A stretch of 64,000 nucleotides of DNA from Micromonospora trifolii (lineage in GTDB: Bacteria; Actinomycetota; Actinomycetes; Mycobacteriales; Micromonosporaceae). How positions within the stretch are numbered: the stretch's first letter is position 1; every line of letters begins with the position of its first letter. The stretch lies in NCBI RefSeq assembly GCF_022229005.1, contig NZ_JAKKFD010000003.1, forward strand, positions 1 to 64,000, in the 5' to 3' direction. Positions 9,587-20,300 of this stretch are shown piece by piece. Below the pieces are notes generated by a model. It saw nothing but the letters and a program-made list of their open reading frames with translations. It was not told where the DNA came from and ran no database searches. A program made the translations under genes and the position numbers.

Positions 9587-10965
9587 TAGTGGCAGGTGGT
9601 GGTGCCGGTGTCGGTGTAGGTCTGGCCGGCTACCGGTACGAACTGCCAGTCGTAGCTGTTGGAGTGCAGGGTGAACTTCAGGACGCCCCACGCTGAGCTG
9701 TTACGCGCCTCGCTGTTGGGCTGGATGGTGCCGAAGCCGTAGTGGCCGGCGCCGCCCATCCCGGCGACGAAGCTGTGCAGGCCCCGGCTGGAGTCGGCGC
9801 CACCGGCCGGGTTCATCGGGGCGAACCGCTCGTACACGTGGTTGTGTCCCCACACCACGACGTCGGCGTTGTAGTCGTAGAGCGCCTGGTACAGCGGACG
9901 CGTCGACGTCGACGGCGCGTGGTTGGAGCTGGACGTGAAGAGCGGGTGGTGCCAGTAGGCGAGCGTGCACGGCCTGCTGCTGGCGGCCAGGTCCGCGCGT
10001 AGCCACTGCTCCTGCGTCGAGCCGGCCGACATGCTGATGTTCGAGTTCAGCGACACGACGTGCCAGTTGCCGAGGTCGTACGAGTAGTAGCCGCGACCGC
10101 TCGGGCCGGCGGACGTACCGAAGTAGTTGTAGTAGCCGGTCGCGCCCGACGTGTTGTAGTCGTGGTTGCCCGGCGACGGGCGGGTGCGGGACTTGTGCCG
10201 ACCCCAGGTGGGCTCGTAGTAGCTGTTGAACTGCGACGCCGTCCCGCTGTCGTAGACGTTGTCGCCGGTGGTGAAGACAGTTCCCGGGATGCTGTCGAGC
10301 AGCGTCGCGGTGGCGCTGTCGCCGGAGCCCGAGTCGGCGATGTCGCCGGCACCGACGAACACCGGGTCGCCCGACGGGGGTGGCGTGGTGCTCCCGGTGG
10401 TGACCACCAGTTGCGGAGCGTCGGCGCCACTCTCGCGAGTGTCGTAGTAGGCGCCGTCACCGCTGGTCGAGGTGGCCCCGAAGCTGTACGTGCCGTTGCC
10501 GGTGACCGCGGCCGTGACGTCGACCTCGTACCAGGTGTTGCCGCTGACCGCGCCGATAGTGCCGAGCGTGGCCCCGTCGATGGTCGGCTGGCTGTTCCAG
10601 GTGGTGCCGGTCTCCGACCAGGTCGTGTTGGACATCCGGCGGAACGTGCCGCCGGCGTCGCTGCCGCTGTTGCCGCTGATCGTGCGCAGTCGCAGCTTGG
10701 CGCCGGTCACCGTGCCGCTGACACCGCTCACCGTGAAGCGCAAGAACGAACGCCGCACCGGCGAGTTGTCGACCACGACCTGCGTGGACGTGCCGTAGTT
10801 GGTGGTGGCCGTGTCGCTCTGGACGTAGGTGTCGGCGACCGGCGTGAAGGTCACGCTCGCCGCCGACGCCGCGCCAGCGCCGGTCACGACGACGGCGGCG
10901 GTCGCGGCGACGATCACCGTGACCACCCCCAGCGTCACCGACGGACGGGGAAATCGAATGTCCAT
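9586..10965 (-). CDS. secreted DNRLRE-domain metallophosphatase
   Basis: The 459-residue protein starts at the ATG whose last coordinate is 10965, with AAGGAG just upstream. An in-frame extension to 11112 lacks a ribosome-binding site. A signal peptide ends near ASAAS. Residues ~35-190 resemble the DNRLRE beta-sandwich (ADTYVQSDTATTNYGTS, RSFLRF). The rest is a calcineurin-like phosphoesterase with metal-ligand motifs GAGDIAD, TGDNVYDSG, GNHDYN, YWHHPLF and GHNHVYERF. It probably hydrolyses phosphoesters outside the cell, as purple-acid-phosphatase-like enzymes do; the substrate is unknown. It faces a cluster that also encodes PhoD. Confidence 0.9.
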   Translation of the reverse strand: MDIRFPRPSVTLGVVTVIVAATAAVVVTGAGAASAASVTFTPVADTYVQSDTATTNYGTSTQVVVDNSPVRRSFLRFTVSGVSGTVTGAKLRLRTISGNSGSDAGGTFRRMSNTTWSETGTTWNSQPTIDGATLGTIGAVSGNTWYEVDVTAAVTGNGTYSFGATSTSGDGAYYDTRESGADAPQLVVTTGSTTPPPSGDPVFVGAGDIADSGSGDSATATLLDSIPGTVFTTGDNVYDSGTASQFNSYYEPTWGRHKSRTRPSPGNHDYNTSGATGYYNYFGTSAGPSGRGYYSYDLGNWHVVSLNSNISMSAGSTQEQWLRADLAASSRPCTLAYWHHPLFTSSSNHAPSTSTRPLYQALYDYNADVVVWGHNHVYERFAPMNPAGGADSSRGLHSFVAGMGGAGHYGFGTIQPNSEARNSSAWGVLKFTLHSNSYDWQFVPVAGQTYTDTGTTTCH

Positions 10966-11186
10966 CCAGGACTCCTTACCTCGTGGGGAAGAGCGCAAGG
11001 AATGTAGGAAGGTCGATGAGCCGGCGGGCGACGGGCGGATGAACACCGCGTCCCGGCAAGCGAACACCTCGGTGTTGTCAGCCCGTTCACCCGACCCTCG
11101 CCGGGAGGCCATCCGCGGTCCGTTGTGCCTGCTCCACTGAGTACGGACGATGGCTGCCCGTCGACCGCCGATCCGAGGAGATGCTC

Positions 11187-12467
11187 GTGTACCTGTCGAC
11201 CGTCTCCCGACCGGTCGCCGACGAACCCGGATCGGGGCCTCGACGCCGCCGGTTCGCGATGGTCAGCGGCAACGTCGTCGCGCTCGGCACTGTCAGTCTG
11301 ATCACCGACGTGTCGGCCGAGATGGTGGCCGCGGTGCTGCCGCTCTATCTGGTGCTGGGCCTGCACCTCAGCCCGGTGGCGTTCGGCGTGCTGGACGGCG
11401 TCCACACCGGCGCCACCGCGCTGCTGCGGGTCGTCGGTGGTTTCGCCGCCGACCGGTTCCGGCGGCGCAAGGTGATCGCTGGCGTCGGGTACGCGCTCTC
11501 GGCGGTCGCGAAGCTCGGCCTGCTGCTCGCCGGTCGGTCGATCCCGGCGATCGGCGCCGTCATCGCCGTCGACCGGATCGGCAAGGGGGTGCGCAGCGCG
11601 CCGCGCGACGCGCTGATCACGCTCTCCACGCCCCCTGAGGCGCTGGGTCGGGCGTTCGGGGTGCACCGGGCGATGGACAGCGTCGGCGCGTTCCTCGGGC
11701 CGCTCGCCGCGTTCGCGGTCCTGCTGGTCGTCGGGCAGTCGTACGACGCGGTCTTCGTCACCAGTTTCTGCATCGCGGCCCTGGCCGTGGTGGTGCTGGT
11801 GCTCTTCGTCCGGGAGCAGCCCTCAGGCGAGGCGGGTGGCGAGACTGACGACCCGAAGGTCTCCGTCCGGGAGGCGTTCGGGCTGCTGCGCGTTGGACCG
11901 GCCCGACGGCTCGTGCTGGCCGCCGCGATGCTCGGGCTGGCCACCATCGGCGACGGCTTCGTCTACCTGCTGCTGCAACGCCGGATGGACCTCGGCCTGC
12001 GCTGGTTCCCGTTGCTCGCGGTGGGGACCAGCCTGGCGTACCTGCTGCTCGCCGCACCGCTCGGCGTACTCGCCGACCGGATCGGTCGCCTGCCCGTGGT
12101 GATCGGCGGCTACACCGCCCTCGGTGTGACGTACCTGCTGCTGGCCGGGCCGGTCGACGGTTGGCCGCTGATCGTCCTGGCGCTGACGCTCTACGGCGCC
12201 TTCTACGCGGCCACCGACGGCGTGCTCATCGCGCTCGCCGGTCCGGTGCTGCCGGCGCGAGTGCGGACCACCGGAATCGCGTTGGTGCAGACCGGGCAGG
12301 CGCTCGCTTACCTCGTCTCCTCCGTGCTGTTCGGTCTGGCCTGGCAGGCGTGGGGGCCGGAGAACGCGATCCGCGTGGCGGCCGTGGCCGTCGCCGGCGT
12401 CCTGGTCGGCACGCTGCTGCTGCTGGCCTCCCCGTCCCGACTCACCACCTGGAAGGTGCCCCGATGA
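11187..12467 (+). CDS. MFS transporter
   Basis: About 426 residues form twelve hydrophobic segments. The N-terminal half has the LITDVSAEMVAAVLPLY and DRIGKGVRSAPRDALI motifs of an MFS subfamily common in bacteria and of mostly unknown substrate. GAGGAG at 11175-11180 directly abuts an ATG at 11181 and sits 6 nt before a GTG at 11187, so GTG is preferred. The stop overlaps the next gene as ATGA, so the two are probably co-translated. The phosphatase neighbours hint at a phosphorylated or phosphate-derived substrate, which is only inference. Confidence 0.88.
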   Translation: MYLSTVSRPVADEPGSGPRRRRFAMVSGNVVALGTVSLITDVSAEMVAAVLPLYLVLGLHLSPVAFGVLDGVHTGATALLRVVGGFAADRFRRRKVIAGVGYALSAVAKLGLLLAGRSIPAIGAVIAVDRIGKGVRSAPRDALITLSTPPEALGRAFGVHRAMDSVGAFLGPLAAFAVLLVVGQSYDAVFVTSFCIAALAVVVLVLFVREQPSGEAGGETDDPKVSVREAFGLLRVGPARRLVLAAAMLGLATIGDGFVYLLLQRRMDLGLRWFPLLAVGTSLAYLLLAAPLGVLADRIGRLPVVIGGYTALGVTYLLLAGPVDGWPLIVLALTLYGAFYAATDGVLIALAGPVLPARVRTTGIALVQTGQALAYLVSSVLFGLAWQAWGPENAIRVAAVAVAGVLVGTLLLLASPSRLTTWKVPR

Positions 12468-13447
12468 CCGCGATGTCGACCCGAGCGAAGCTGGGCGTGG
12501 TGGTGGCCTCGGCCGTTCTGTTGGGCACCGTGGCGGCCGGCTACGCCGCCACGGCCGCGCAGGCTCCCGCGGCGCCGCCACCGGCCGGCGGCGAGCAGGC
12601 GGTCACCCTGGCACCCGGGCCGCGCCTGCTGGCGATCACCGACCGGCACGTCTCCACCGTCGCCGCGACCGACCCCGCCGGGCCGCGCACCGTCGCCGGC
12701 CTGGAGTGCCTCCGGGTGTACGCGGCGGCCGGCACCGGGGTCTGCCTGAAGCCGGAGACCGCGTGGTCGTACCAGGTCGTCGTGCTCGACGCGACGCTGC
12801 GCCAGACGCGGGCGGTCAGTGTGCCGGGGCTGCCGAACCGGGCCCGGGTCTCGGCCTCCGGCCGGATGGTCTCCTGGACGACGTTCGTCGGTGGCGACTC
12901 GTACACCTCCAGTGGCTTCTCCACCCGTACCGGGATCCTCGACACCCGCACCGGCGCCACTGTGGCGTCGCTCGAAGAGTTCGCGATCACCCGGGACGGC
13001 CGGGGCTACCGAAGTGCGGACGTCAACTACTGGGGGGTCACCTTCAGCGCCGACGACAACCGCTTCTACGCGACAATGGCGACCGGGGGTAGGAGGTACC
13101 TCGTCCGGGGTGACCTCGCCGCCCGTACTGTCGAGACGCTGAAGGAGAACGTCGAGTGCCCGTCGCTGTCACCGGACGGCACCCGGCTCGCGTTCAAGGA
13201 GGCTGTCGACGCCGACCCGGCGAAGGGCTGGCGGCTGTCGGTCCTGGACCTGTCGAGCATGCGGGTCACCGCGACCGCCGAGGTCCGCAGCGTCGATGAC
13301 CAGGCCGCGTGGCTGGACGGCGGGACGTTGGCCTACACGCTGCGCCGGGACGACGGCCAGCCCGACGTCTGGACCGTCCCGGCGGACGGGTCCGGCGCTC
13401 CGACGCTGGTGATCCCCGGCGCCGAGTCGCCGTCGCCGCTCACCTGA
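12464..13447 (+). CDS. secreted TolB-like beta-propeller protein
   Basis: The 327-residue protein has an N-terminal signal or anchor (AKLGVVVASAVLLGTVAAGYA) followed by repeats of a WD40-like/TolB type (GVTFSADDNRFYATMATGG, CPSLSPDGTRLAFKE, DGQPDVWTVPADGS). No catalytic motif is seen. The ATG overlaps the MFS stop by 4 bp, so it belongs to that operon. It probably acts outside the membrane as a binding or assembly protein. The function is unknown. Confidence 0.8.
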   Translation: MTAMSTRAKLGVVVASAVLLGTVAAGYAATAAQAPAAPPPAGGEQAVTLAPGPRLLAITDRHVSTVAATDPAGPRTVAGLECLRVYAAAGTGVCLKPETAWSYQVVVLDATLRQTRAVSVPGLPNRARVSASGRMVSWTTFVGGDSYTSSGFSTRTGILDTRTGATVASLEEFAITRDGRGYRSADVNYWGVTFSADDNRFYATMATGGRRYLVRGDLAARTVETLKENVECPSLSPDGTRLAFKEAVDADPAKGWRLSVLDLSSMRVTATAEVRSVDDQAAWLDGGTLAYTLRRDDGQPDVWTVPADGSGAPTLVIPGAESPSPLT

Positions 13448-13569
13448 CGGTCCGGCCCCCGGCACCGGCGGTCCGGACACCTGAACGCCTTGGCGCGGAC
13501 AGCATTCCGTCATGTCGGATTCCGCCGCGCAGCCATCGCCGTTCATCGACGTTCCCGAGGCTGTTGACC

Positions 13570-15096
13570 ATGACAAGGCTGAGCCGTCGCATATTCGTCC
13601 TCAGTGGACTCGTGACCGCCGGAGTCGCTGTGACACCCCGCCAGGGTGCCCGCGCCGCGGCGCCGTACCCCTTCAAACTCGGTGTGGCGTCCGGTGACCC
13701 GGCGCCCGACAGCGTGGTTCTCTGGACCCGGCTGGCACCATCCCCGCTCAACGCCGACGGGCAGGGCGGCATGGCCAACGCCGACGTGACGGTGGAGTGG
13801 CAGGTGTCCGCCACCGACCGGTTCACCTCGCTGGTCGCCTCCGGCTCGGTGGTCGCCCGGTACGCCGACGCGCACTCCGTGCACGCCATCGCGGGCGGGC
13901 TCGCCGCCGACTCCGACTACTACTACCGGTTCCGGGCCCAGGGGCAGATCTCGCCGGTCGGGCGGACCCGGACCGCCCCGGCGCCCAGCGCCTTCGGCCG
14001 CGACCTGGTGATGGCCTTCGCCTCCTGCGCCCACTACGAGGCCGGCTACTACACGGCGTACCGGCGGATGGCCGAGGACAACCCGGGCCTGATCCTGCAC
14101 CTCGGCGACTACATCTACGAGGGCGGCGTCGGCAGCTCCACCGTTCGGCAGCACGTCGGCGCCGAGATCGTGTCGCTGGCCGACTACCGCCGCCGGTACG
14201 CGCTGTACAAATCCGACCCGGACCTGCAGGCGGCCCACGCGGCGGCGCCCTGGCTGGTGGTGCCGGACGACCACGAGGTGGAGAACAACTACGCCAACAT
14301 GGTCCGCAACGACAGCAGCCCCACGCTGACCCCCGCCCAGTGGACCGCCCGGCGCACCGCCGCGTACCGGGCCTACTACGAGAACATGCCGCTGCGACCG
14401 CCGTCCGCCGCCAACGGCAACAGCATCCCGCTGCACCGGCGGGTCCGGTGGGGGCAGCTCGCCACCTTCCACATGCTCGACACCCGGCAGTTCCGTGACG
14501 ACCAGGCCTGCGGGGACGGTTGGAAGGTCTGCGCCGACGCGGACCTGACCTCCCGGTCGCTGACCGGCGCCAGCCAGGAGGCGTGGCTGCTCGACGGGCT
14601 GGCCCAGCGCTACGGCACCTGGGACATCCTCGGCCAGCAGGTCTTCTTCGCCCAGCAGCTGGACGCGAACGGGGCGGCGAGCATGGACGCGTGGGACGGC
14701 TACCGGGCCTCCCGCAGCCGCATCCAGACCGGCTGGCAGCAGCGTGGGGTGCGCAACCCGCTGGTGCTCACCGGCGACGTGCACCGCTCGTGGGCCAACG
14801 ACCTCAAGGCCGACTACGCCAACCCGTCCTCGGCCACCATCGGCACCGAGCTGGTCTGCACCTCGATCAGCTCGACCGGCAACGGCAGCGGCAGCACCAC
14901 GGTCCCGAACGCGGCGGCCAACCCGCACCTGAAGTTCTACTCGGACCGGCGCGGCTACGTCCGTACCACGATCAGCCGCAGCCAGGTCCGCGCGGACTTC
15001 CGCGCGGTGAACACCGTGACCGAGCACGGCGCTGCGGCGTCCACAGTGCGCTCGTTCGTCATCCTCGACGGCCAGCCCGGCCTGCAGGCCGGGTAA
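13570..15096 (+). CDS. phoD: PhoD-type alkaline phosphatase
   Basis: The 508-residue protein begins with a Tat-like signal (SRRIFVLSGLVTAG). It carries a PhoD N-terminal beta domain (KLGVASGDPAPDSVVLWTRLAP) and the metallophosphatase core with FASCAHYEAGYY, HLGDYIYEG, DDHEVENNYAN and TGDVHRSWANDL. Members are secreted Ca/Fe-dependent phosphodi- and monoesterases that release phosphate from teichoic acids, nucleotides or phospholipids. The ATG at 13570 has GAGG 9 nt upstream and fits the signal. It is followed at 14 bp by a secreted repeat protein and is probably co-transcribed with it. Confidence 0.95.
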   Translation: MTRLSRRIFVLSGLVTAGVAVTPRQGARAAAPYPFKLGVASGDPAPDSVVLWTRLAPSPLNADGQGGMANADVTVEWQVSATDRFTSLVASGSVVARYADAHSVHAIAGGLAADSDYYYRFRAQGQISPVGRTRTAPAPSAFGRDLVMAFASCAHYEAGYYTAYRRMAEDNPGLILHLGDYIYEGGVGSSTVRQHVGAEIVSLADYRRRYALYKSDPDLQAAHAAAPWLVVPDDHEVENNYANMVRNDSSPTLTPAQWTARRTAAYRAYYENMPLRPPSAANGNSIPLHRRVRWGQLATFHMLDTRQFRDDQACGDGWKVCADADLTSRSLTGASQEAWLLDGLAQRYGTWDILGQQVFFAQQLDANGAASMDAWDGYRASRSRIQTGWQQRGVRNPLVLTGDVHRSWANDLKADYANPSSATIGTELVCTSISSTGNGSGSTTVPNAAANPHLKFYSDRRGYVRTTISRSQVRADFRAVNTVTEHGAAASTVRSFVILDGQPGLQAG

Positions 15097-15110
15097 GGGA
15101 GAAAGCCACA

Positions 15111-16427
15111 ATGACCGTGACAACCGCACTGCTCACCGCGTCCCTGCTGGTCCCGAACGTGTTTCTCGGCCCGACCGCGATGACCGCCGAGGCGGTCACC
15201 TGGACCACCGCGAACAGCGTCGCCACCGGAGACCAGGACCTGCCCTCCATCGCCATGAACCGCAACGGCCACGTCGCAGTGGTCTGGGAGGACGACCGGG
15301 ACAGCACCGCCCCGGAGGACGACACCCACAGCGAGATCTACCTGCGGCTGTTCCGCGACGGCACACCCGCGTACGAGCTGAAGCTCTCCACCGGAGGGAC
15401 CAGCGGAGCCGCCTGGCGGCACCTCAGCCCGGACGTGGGGCTCGACGACCGGGGCAACGCCGTGGTGGTCTGGGCCGCCGACGGCGACGGCAACGGCGTC
15501 TACAACATCCAGTACCGGGTGGTGTCGCCCACCGGCGCGGTGCTCGGCTCGGGGCAGGCCAACGCCAGCGACGCCGGGCAGCAGATCTGGCCGAGGGTCT
15601 CGGTCGACCCGGACGGCGCGCCCAGCAACGCCGCCGCCGTCGGCTTCACAGTGGTCTGGGAGGACGTGCAGGGCACCGCTCCCGCCACCGTCAAGGCCGC
15701 CGGCTTCACCGCCGCCACCACCAAGGCGTACGAGGTGACGGCCTCGCAGACGACGGGCACGCACCACCGCCCCGACGTGGCGGTGTCCGCCTCCGGCGAG
15801 GCGCTGGTGGTCTGGGACGAGGACGCCGACGCGAACGGCTCGTACAACATCGGGCTGACCCGGCTGGCCCGGTCCAACGGTGCCGTTACGCTGTCGCGGC
15901 GGACGGCCAACGCCCAGAACGGCGGGCAGCAGCAGCGGGCCTCGGTGGCGGCGAACTTCGCCGGTGACTTCACCGTCGGGTGGGAATCCGACCACCTCGG
16001 CACCCGGGGTGTCTGGGCCCGATCGTTCACCGCTGCGGGCACGGCCCGGCACGACGAGGTTCCGGTCTCCACCGGAACCGGTGCCGTCGCCCCGGGGGTC
16101 GGCATCGACGACCAGGACAACGTGGTGGTGGGCTGGACGGTGTCCGGCGCCAACCCGGACGTCTGGGCGCGGGGCCTCAACCCGGACGGCACGTCCACCG
16201 GGCGGCTGGCTGCCCAGGCGCTGAGCCAGACCACGACGGGTCGCCAGGAGCACTTCGCGGTCGCCGCGTCGCCCTGGGGCGAGGTGAGCGTCTGCTACAC
16301 CGACGACAACGACGGCAACACCTTCGACCAGGTGCTCCTCGGCCTGGGGACGACGAACTCCACCTGGCTGATGTCCGCCGACGAGCTGCGCCGTCTGAAG
16401 GCGCGGGCGGGCTTCACGACCCACTAG
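15111..16427 (+). CDS. secreted repeat protein of unknown function
   Basis: The 438-residue protein has a short hydrophobic N-terminus (TTALLTASLLVPNVFLGPTAM) ending near AEA. Repeats of about 50 residues centred on VVWEDD, VVWAAD, VVWEDV, VVWDED and VGWESD follow, suggesting a beta-propeller. The C-terminus has a short helix (SADELRRLKARAGF). No catalytic residues are recognised. GGGAGAAAG precedes the ATG at 15111, 14 bp after phoD. Its 3' end overlaps the 3' end of the convergent ABC gene by 14 bp. Confidence 0.78.
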   Translation: MTVTTALLTASLLVPNVFLGPTAMTAEAVTWTTANSVATGDQDLPSIAMNRNGHVAVVWEDDRDSTAPEDDTHSEIYLRLFRDGTPAYELKLSTGGTSGAAWRHLSPDVGLDDRGNAVVVWAADGDGNGVYNIQYRVVSPTGAVLGSGQANASDAGQQIWPRVSVDPDGAPSNAAAVGFTVVWEDVQGTAPATVKAAGFTAATTKAYEVTASQTTGTHHRPDVAVSASGEALVVWDEDADANGSYNIGLTRLARSNGAVTLSRRTANAQNGGQQQRASVAANFAGDFTVGWESDHLGTRGVWARSFTAAGTARHDEVPVSTGTGAVAPGVGIDDQDNVVVGWTVSGANPDVWARGLNPDGTSTGRLAAQALSQTTTGRQEHFAVAASPWGEVSVCYTDDNDGNTFDQVLLGLGTTNSTWLMSADELRRLKARAGFTTH

Positions 16428-17355
16428 GGCGCGGCTCGCCGCCGACCCGCGCCACCCCGTCGTCCCCGCCGAGGGATGACGGGGTGGCCACGGCGCGCAG
16501 AGTGATCGACTGGTCGGTGTGGTCGACCTCGAAGAGCGTCCCGGCCGGAAAGGTCGCCACCGTCTCGGGCGGCAACTGGATCGTGCCGTCGCCGGCCACC
16601 ACGGCGAAGTCCCGGCCGTTGCGCCCCTCGGCGCCGACCCGGCCGTCCCGGATGGTGACCGCGCGGCCCAGCTGGGCGCCCACCTCGCCGTCGTGCGTCA
16701 CCACGACCACAGTGGTGCCCCGCTCCGCGTTAACGGCGGTGAGCGCCGCGAGCACCTCGTCCCGACCGGACGCGTCGAGCTGGCTGGTCGGCTCGTCGAC
16801 CAGGAGCAGCCCGGGCCCGGCCGCGAGCCCCTGCGCCAGAGCGGCCCGCTGACGTTGCCCCGGGGTCAGGTCGCCCACCCGCCGCGAGCCCGCGCCGGCG
16901 AGACCGACGAGGTCCAGGATCGCCTCCGGTGGATCGAGCCGGCGTCCGGCGAGGCGTGCCGCGGGTCGCTGCGCCAACCAGATGTTGCGCGACAGCGACA
17001 CGTACGGCAGCAGGTTGCGTTCGGCGCCCTGGAGCACTGTGCCGATGGTGGCCCCGCGGAGGGCCGCCAGGCCCTTGGACGAGAGCCGCGACAGCTCGTG
17101 GTCGCCCACGTACACACGCCCGGCGGACGGCTGCATGAGCCCGCCGAGGATCGCCACCAACGTGGACTTTCCCGAGCCGGACGGCCCCACCAGCGCCAGC
17201 ATCTCGCCGGGAGAGATCCGCAGGTCCACGCCGGAGAGCGCGACGACGTCGCCGGTGCCTGTGGAGTAGATGTGGATCAGCCGGTGGCAGGTGACGGCCA
17301 CGCCCTCTGCCGGTCGGGCGAGGGTCAACGGCTCGTCGTGTGGCTCGGCGGTCAT
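16414..17355 (-). CDS. ABC transporter ATP-binding protein (MacB/LolD type)
   Basis: This 313-residue ATPase has Walker A GPSGSGKST, a Q-loop at VLQGAERN, a divergent signature LTPGQRQR in place of LSGGQ, Walker B LLLVDEPTSQLD and the H-loop VVTHD. The last ~75 residues are an extra beta-rich tail (DGTIQLPPETVATFPAGTLFEVDHTD). It energises the FtsX-type permease whose stop it overlaps by 4 bp (17352-17355). With a second ATPase gene upstream broken, this is the only intact ATPase of the operon. The substrate is unknown; peptide, lipid or antibiotic export is usual for the family. Confidence 0.9.
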   Translation of the reverse strand: MTAEPHDEPLTLARPAEGVAVTCHRLIHIYSTGTGDVVALSGVDLRISPGEMLALVGPSGSGKSTLVAILGGLMQPSAGRVYVGDHELSRLSSKGLAALRGATIGTVLQGAERNLLPYVSLSRNIWLAQRPAARLAGRRLDPPEAILDLVGLAGAGSRRVGDLTPGQRQRAALAQGLAAGPGLLLVDEPTSQLDASGRDEVLAALTAVNAERGTTVVVVTHDGEVGAQLGRAVTIRDGRVGAEGRNGRDFAVVAGDGTIQLPPETVATFPAGTLFEVDHTDQSITLRAVATPSSLGGDDGVARVGGEPRPSGS

Positions 17356-20300
17356 CGGCCGCTCCTGCGGCGCACCGAGGCGGCGACGACCCGACCGAGC
17401 ACGACCGCCGTGAGGGCGAACAGCGCGATGGTGGGCATCGTGAACATCAGCAGACGGCCGACGTCCGGCCAGTCGGGCAACGGGACCGGTGAGCGGCCGT
17501 CGCTGAACAACCGCTGCCCGCTTCGGGTGAGCAGCCAGATCACCACTGTGACGAGGCCGCCCGATACGGCGGCGACCGCGGCCGGTAACCCGTAGCCGCC
17601 ACGGACTGCGCGTGGTGGCAACCCCTGCCGACGCAGCGCCACCAACATTGCCACCCGAGCACGCTGCTCGGCCGCCGCCATCGCGATCAGGCCGGCCGCC
17701 CCGATCAGCACCCCGGCCAGCGCGGCGAACAGGTTGAAGCGCAGCGCCAACGCCGGAGCCTGTCGATCGAAGTCCTGGCGAACTCCGGTGATCGTCCGCT
17801 CGGACTGGACAACCAGACCCTGGGCGCGAAGCCGATCGAGGACGTCGACGGGAGCCGTTCCCGTCAACCAGACCTCCTCCTTACCGCTCTGGCTGGCGAC
17901 GGCGAGCCGATCCGCGTACTCCAGGTCGACGACCAGACCGGATCCTCCGAGTCGCGGTAGACGATCGGCAACGCCTCCGACCAACGCCGTTGTCGGTGTC
18001 CCGTCGACCCCGTCGTACGGATGAGTCCCGCCGAGCGGCGTCCCCGTCGATCGGGTCAGGTAGACGGGTAGCGGGAAGGGTGCGTCGGCAACAGCGATGC
18101 CGGCCGGCGTCGCACGCCGATTTTCCGGCACGGTGAGGATCAGCGCCACATCCGTTCCGCTCGTGGCGTCGAGAAAGGTGTCATCCGGATCGGTCAGCCG
18201 CCACCGCGTGATATCGGCGAACTGAGCACCGGTCAGCACCATCGTCTCGTGTTCGCCGTCCTCATCGCCGGTTCGCATCTCCTCGAAGCGGACCTCCAGG
18301 TTCCGGGACACCACCGGAGCGACGATGTCGATTTTGACCAGCCGGCAATCCTGCGCGCACTCGGGCACCTGGAGGACGTAGCCCTTGCGACCGGGCTCGA
18401 TGTCCTGTCGAGAGGTGGCCACTCGGGTGCCGTTGGCGCTGGAGACCGTGACCGCGAGGCGGACCCGATTGCCGCCGAAGACCTCGGCGTCGAAGCTGGC
18501 GGAGATGACGATGGTGAGCAGGCGCCCGCGTAGGTGCACAGGTGCCCCGGGTGCGGTTGGGCGGATCTTCCGCTCGACGTCCGCCAAGGACATGCCGTAG
18601 GACGAATGCGGCCTGGCCACTGTCGCAAGCCGGTCGGAGTCCACGGCCAGCAGCGGTGTGCCGGCTGCGGAGGACGAGCCCGTGACCACAGTGGCCATCG
18701 CGAACCGCCCCTCGGGATCGGCCGCCCGTACGGCTGCCAACAGGTGCGAACGGGACGTCGCACCGACCTCGACCACACGCGGCGCACCGACCTCGACGAT
18801 CGCGCGATCACGGTAGGCGGCCGACGCGACCTCGCTCGTGGCGACGGTGAATGCGAGCATCGCGACAACCACTGTGAGCAGCGCGATCAGAGGCCGGAAC
18901 CGTGGTTGCCGGGCCACCTGCACCAGGGCGAGACCACCGGCGGTCCGGCCGCGCGCCAGCAGCGCACCACCCACCGCCCCGCCGGCGATCATGGTGACTC
19001 GCGCCAGCAGCAACCCTGCGGCGAGCGCCCCGGCGACCGGCGCCACCAGCGCCAGTCCGCTGGGCGATCCGCCGGAGCGCAACTGCACGACGGCAGCCAC
19101 GGCGACGGAAACCGCGACGACATCACCGATGGTCGCCCGCCACCCCCTTACCCGTGCCGGCACCCGGCGTAGCAGGTCGACGACCGGTGCGGACAACATC
19201 CGAGCCTGGGTGAGAAGCACCGCGGCGAGCGCGCCGAGGGCGCCGATGGCGGCGAAGCCGATCACGGTGGCGTCCACCGTGACGTCGGCGCGGGCCGGGA
19301 GAGTGTGCGCGGCGAGCAGTGTGGCAGCGGTCAGGCCACCCAGGCAGCCGAGGGGGATCGCGAACAAGGCGGGTATGGCGTGCTCGCCGATCGCCAGCGC
19401 CCACAGCCGTCGGCGCTGCACCCCACGGAGCAGGAGCAGGCCCTGCTCCGGCCGTCGCTGGTCCGCCGCTGAGCCGACCGCGACGAAGAGGACCAGCCAG
19501 CAGAGCAGGACGAGCAGTCCGGCGCCCAGCGTCACCCCGTCGGCCAACTGCCCGCGTTGCAGGGCCACCCGGTCGAGCAGGCTGGACAGGCTGGTGCCGC
19601 CCCCGAGGCCCTCGCGGCTCCCGTCGCGCGTCACCACGGTGACAGCGGCCCGCAGGTCCGCCACGGACCGGGTGTCGAACAGGCGCTCGGTGACGTAGAG
19701 GTCGGCCGTCGACCGATACAGGATGGCCTGGTCGTCGGTCAGGGGCGCGGCCTCGGCGGTGAAGATGGCGTCTTCCGCGCTGCCCACGGCCGACGTGCCG
19801 GTCGGGCCCGCCGCGGCCGGCCGAATGTACTCCGCACCCAGCCAGAACGGATCGGTCGCGTCCAGCGGTTGGTAGATGCCGGCCACCCGCACCGGCACCG
19901 CGCCGAACGTGAACTGGTCGCCGACGGCGACACCGAGACGCGCGGCGGTGTGCGTGCCGACCATGACCTCGGGGAGTTGCCCCCTTGAGGTGGCCCGGGG
20001 GCAGGCGCCGGCCACTGTGACCCGCTCGCAGACCCCCGCGCGGAAGACCAGGCTCGAGGTCACCGTCCCGTCCCGACCGGCGGCGACGCCACCACTCTGG
20101 GCACCCAGGACGACCTCGAAGCCGGCCGGCGTCAGTTTCTTGACCATGTCAGCGAACGGCGTCCGTGCGGGGTCCCCGGGCACCCCCGGATATTCGACGG
20201 GATCGGCGAGCCGCAGCCGAAGCTCGTTCGGCGTCGCCCTGGAAACCTCGTAGCGGGCCAGTGCCTGCCCGGCCGCGGCGACGTAGCTCGGTGCGGCCGC

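Noticed and set aside
10990..11080. GTTC-type repeats upstream of the metallophosphatase that resemble PHO boxes
   Set aside because: Two GTTC units lie 21 bp apart with an unmatched unit between, instead of clean 11-bp direct repeats, so a PhoP site is not supported.
13541..13569. GTTCATC-GAC-GTTCCCG just before phoD as a PHO box
   Set aside because: The unit spacing is 10 and 12 bp, the third unit is poor, and the site abuts the start codon, which is not where PhoP activates.
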